Shown: positions 6,039 to 7,664 of the stretch, piece after piece
Position numbering within the stretch: position 1 is the stretch's first letter
Layout: each line of letters begins with the position of its first letter
Source of the DNA: Verrucomicrobiota bacterium
GTDB taxonomy: Bacteria; Verrucomicrobiota; Verrucomicrobiia; Verrucomicrobiales; Akkermansiaceae
Assembly (NCBI GenBank): GCA_008932955.1
Contig: WBXE01000112.1
Coordinates: 1 to 7,664, forward strand
DNA length: 7,664 bases
Reading direction: 5' to 3'
Made by a program: the position numbers and the translations under genes
The notes under the pieces: generated by a model
What the model was told of the DNA's origin: nothing
Seen by the model: only the letters and a program-made list of their open reading frames with translations
The model's database searches: none

Positions 6039-7546
6039 ATAAATCTAACAATGATTTAATTCTGGTGACGGGAGCCACCGGTTATATTGGCGGCCGCCTT
6101 GTTCCGCGCCTTCTCACTGCGGGAAATCGTGTTCGTTGTCTGGTGCGAGATGCAGATCGTTTGCAAGGCCGCTCTTGGCACAATGAGGTGGAAATCGTGG
6201 TGGGCGATGTATTCCTGGCCGACAGTTTGGTGGCGGCCATGCAGGGGGTGGAGATTGCATATTATCTGGTGCACAGTCTCGGTGGCGGCTCTAACTTTCT
6301 TCAACAGGACCTCACTGCAGCTGCCAATTTTGGCTTGGCTGCGCGCGCCGCCGGAGTCAGTCGTATTATCTACCTCGGCGGTCTGGGGGTAGCCTCACCG
6401 AATCTCTCTGAACACCTGCGATCGCGCCAGCAAACCGGGGATTCCTTACGCCTTGCGGGTGTGCCAGTCACAGAATTCCGTGCGGGTGTGATCGTCGGGT
6501 CCGGCAGCGTTTCCTTCGAAATGATCCGTTATTTGACCGAGCGCGTGCCGGTGATGATTTGTCCTCGATGGGTTTACACCCGCACCCAGCCCATCGGCAT
6601 TCGCGAGGTGTTGGATTATCTTGTGGCAGCTATCAACGTCCCTGACAGCAGCGGAAGAATCATCGAAATCGGAGGCTCGGAGGGGATTTCCTACGGTGAA
6701 ATGATGCAAATCTATGCTGAGGTTCGCGGGCTGAGGCGCTGGTTGCTTGCGGTTCCTCTCTTAACACCACGGCTTTCATCCTTGTGGGTGAATCTCATCA
6801 CTCCCATCCCATCAGTTATCGCCCGGCCGCTTATTGAAGGGCTGCGCAATGAAAACATCGTGCGTGATTGGTCTGCGCGGCAATTGTTTCCAAACATCGA
6901 TCCCGTCAACTACCGGACATCAGTGGAGCGCGCGCTGGCTGTGCTCGAGGCAAGCCCTATCGAAACGAGTTGGAGCGATGCCTTGAGTACAACCCACGGT
7001 GGTGTGCAGTCCGTTATCCTAACCACTCAAGAGGGCATCATCCGCGAGCGCCGTCAGCGACAGGTAGCCGCATCGCCGGCCGACGTTCATGCGGTTTGCA
7101 GTGGGTTGGGAGGTCAGCGCGGCTGGCTTTTCATGGATTGGGCGTGGCGGATCCGCGGTTGGGTGGACCGCATACTCGGCGGCGTGGGAATGCGCAGCGG
7201 ACGCCGCGACCCGGACCAATTGCGTGTTGGCGACGCCTTGGACTTCTGGCGGGTGGAGGCGATCGAGCCAGGCCGCCTGCTGAGGCTGCGCGCTGAGATG
7301 AAAGTCCCTGGACAAGCGTGGCTGCAGTTTCAAGCGCATGCGCTCGACGACGGTGATACCCTGCTTTCGCAGACGGCTTTCTACGCACCTAAAGGCTTGA
7401 TGGGTTGGCTCTATTGGTACCTGCTCTATCCGATACATGCGCTGATTTTCAGCGGCTTGATCCGTGAAATATCCCTCCGCGCAGAGAAGATTCATAACAC
7501 ATCATCCACAAATCCAGTCCCCCTCCATGAAACTCCACACCCTTGA
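6035..7546 (+). CDS. SDR-type NAD(P)-binding protein fused to a DUF2867 domain
   Basis: The 503-residue protein has two parts. Residues 7 to about 300 form an atypical extended SDR (NmrA/complex-I-subunit-like) with the nucleotide-binding motif TGATGYIGG (12-20), GDV (57-59), AYYLVHSL (75-82) and IYLGGLG (112-118). Residues from about 325 to 485 form a DUF2867 domain with the signature GDALDFWRVEAIEPGRLLRL (399-418), LSQTAFYAPKG (444-454) and LYWYLLYPIHALIFSGL (459-475). The usual catalytic YxxxK is not seen; HLRSRQQTGDSLR (128-140) stands in its place. The ATG at 6035 overlaps the crtO stop as ATGA; an upstream in-frame ATG at 5960 would lie deep in crtO and is less likely. Function is unknown. 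Position in the operon suggests carotenoid or membrane-lipid modification, and I recall this pair type in light-inducible gene sets, but both are inference. Confidence 0.85.
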   Translation: MNKSNNDLILVTGATGYIGGRLVPRLLTAGNRVRCLVRDADRLQGRSWHNEVEIVVGDVFLADSLVAAMQGVEIAYYLVHSLGGGSNFLQQDLTAAANFGLAARAAGVSRIIYLGGLGVASPNLSEHLRSRQQTGDSLRLAGVPVTEFRAGVIVGSGSVSFEMIRYLTERVPVMICPRWVYTRTQPIGIREVLDYLVAAINVPDSSGRIIEIGGSEGISYGEMMQIYAEVRGLRRWLLAVPLLTPRLSSLWVNLITPIPSVIARPLIEGLRNENIVRDWSARQLFPNIDPVNYRTSVERALAVLEASPIETSWSDALSTTHGGVQSVILTTQEGIIRERRQRQVAASPADVHAVCSGLGGQRGWLFMDWAWRIRGWVDRILGGVGMRSGRRDPDQLRVGDALDFWRVEAIEPGRLLRLRAEMKVPGQAWLQFQAHALDDGDTLLSQTAFYAPKGLMGWLYWYLLYPIHALIFSGLIREISLRAEKIHNTSSTNPVPLHETPHP

Positions 7547-7664
7547 ACAACAACAAGCCCTGCCCATCAGTCTGGACGAGGCGTGGGCATTCTTTTCCTC
7601 GCCCGCGAACCTGGAGAAAATCACCCCGGCGGACATCGGCTTTGAAATCACCAGTCCCTTGGAA
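7527..7664 (+). CDS. SRPBCC-domain (START/Bet v1-like) protein, N-terminal fragment
   Basis: The first 46 codons are present and the gene continues past the right edge. The peptide opens MKLHTLEQQQALPISLDEAW, followed by AFFSSPANLEKITP (22-35) and FEITSP. The pattern of a strand, then an S-x-x-E/A-W helix and F-x-x-P-x-N-L-x-x-I-T-P, is the N-terminal signature of SRPBCC ligand-binding domains, which hold hydrophobic molecules in a deep cavity. Family members range from polyketide cyclases to lipid carriers. The ATG lies 20 bases inside the end of the SDR-DUF2867 gene in another frame, so the two are probably translated together and act together. A role in carrying or positioning a carotenoid or lipid is an attractive guess but has no direct support from the residues visible. 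Confidence 0.8.
   Translation, partial: MKLHTLEQQQALPISLDEAWAFFSSPANLEKITPADIGFEITSPLE

Overview
The window looks like chromosomal DNA of a moderately GC-rich Gram-negative bacterium, most likely from the Verrucomicrobiota or a close relative in the PVC group. That placement is inferred from protein style: a C30 carotenoid late-pathway set, a short Dabb-domain protein of verrucomicrobial type, and a DUF2867 oxidoreductase next to an SRPBCC gene. No rRNA or other phylogenetic marker is present, so the placement is tentative.

Left part (1-1633), accessory in character. A minus-strand gene starting at 58 runs off the left edge and encodes only a signal peptide here. Positions 59-353 hold no convincing gene but several short inverted and direct repeats. 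A vapBC-type toxin-antitoxin pair follows on the minus strand (antitoxin 785-1057, PIN toxin 354-785). It has a perfect inverted repeat, the likely operator, just upstream. A plus-strand Dabb-domain gene (1253-1552) comes next and converges on an aldehyde dehydrogenase gene.

Right part (1634-7664), carotenoid tailoring. A class-3-type aldehyde dehydrogenase (aldH, minus, 1634-3010) diverges across 46 bases from a plus-strand operon: crtP (3057-4538), crtQ (4535-5566), crtO (5556-6038), an SDR-DUF2867 protein (6035-7546) and the start of an SRPBCC-domain gene (7527 to the edge). Every junction in the operon overlaps, by 4, 11, 4 and 20 bases, so translation is probably coupled.

Taken together, CrtP, AldH, CrtQ and CrtO are the four late enzymes of a staphyloxanthin-type pathway. 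CrtP oxidises the terminal methyl of a C30 carotene to an aldehyde, AldH takes it to the carboxylate, CrtQ adds a sugar to give a glycosyl ester, and CrtO acylates the sugar. The likely product is an acylated C30 carotenoid glycoside in the membrane. The early genes (crtM or hpnCDE, and crtN) are not in the window. The SDR-DUF2867 and SRPBCC genes are not part of the staphylococcal pathway; their place in this operon is the least explained part of the window.
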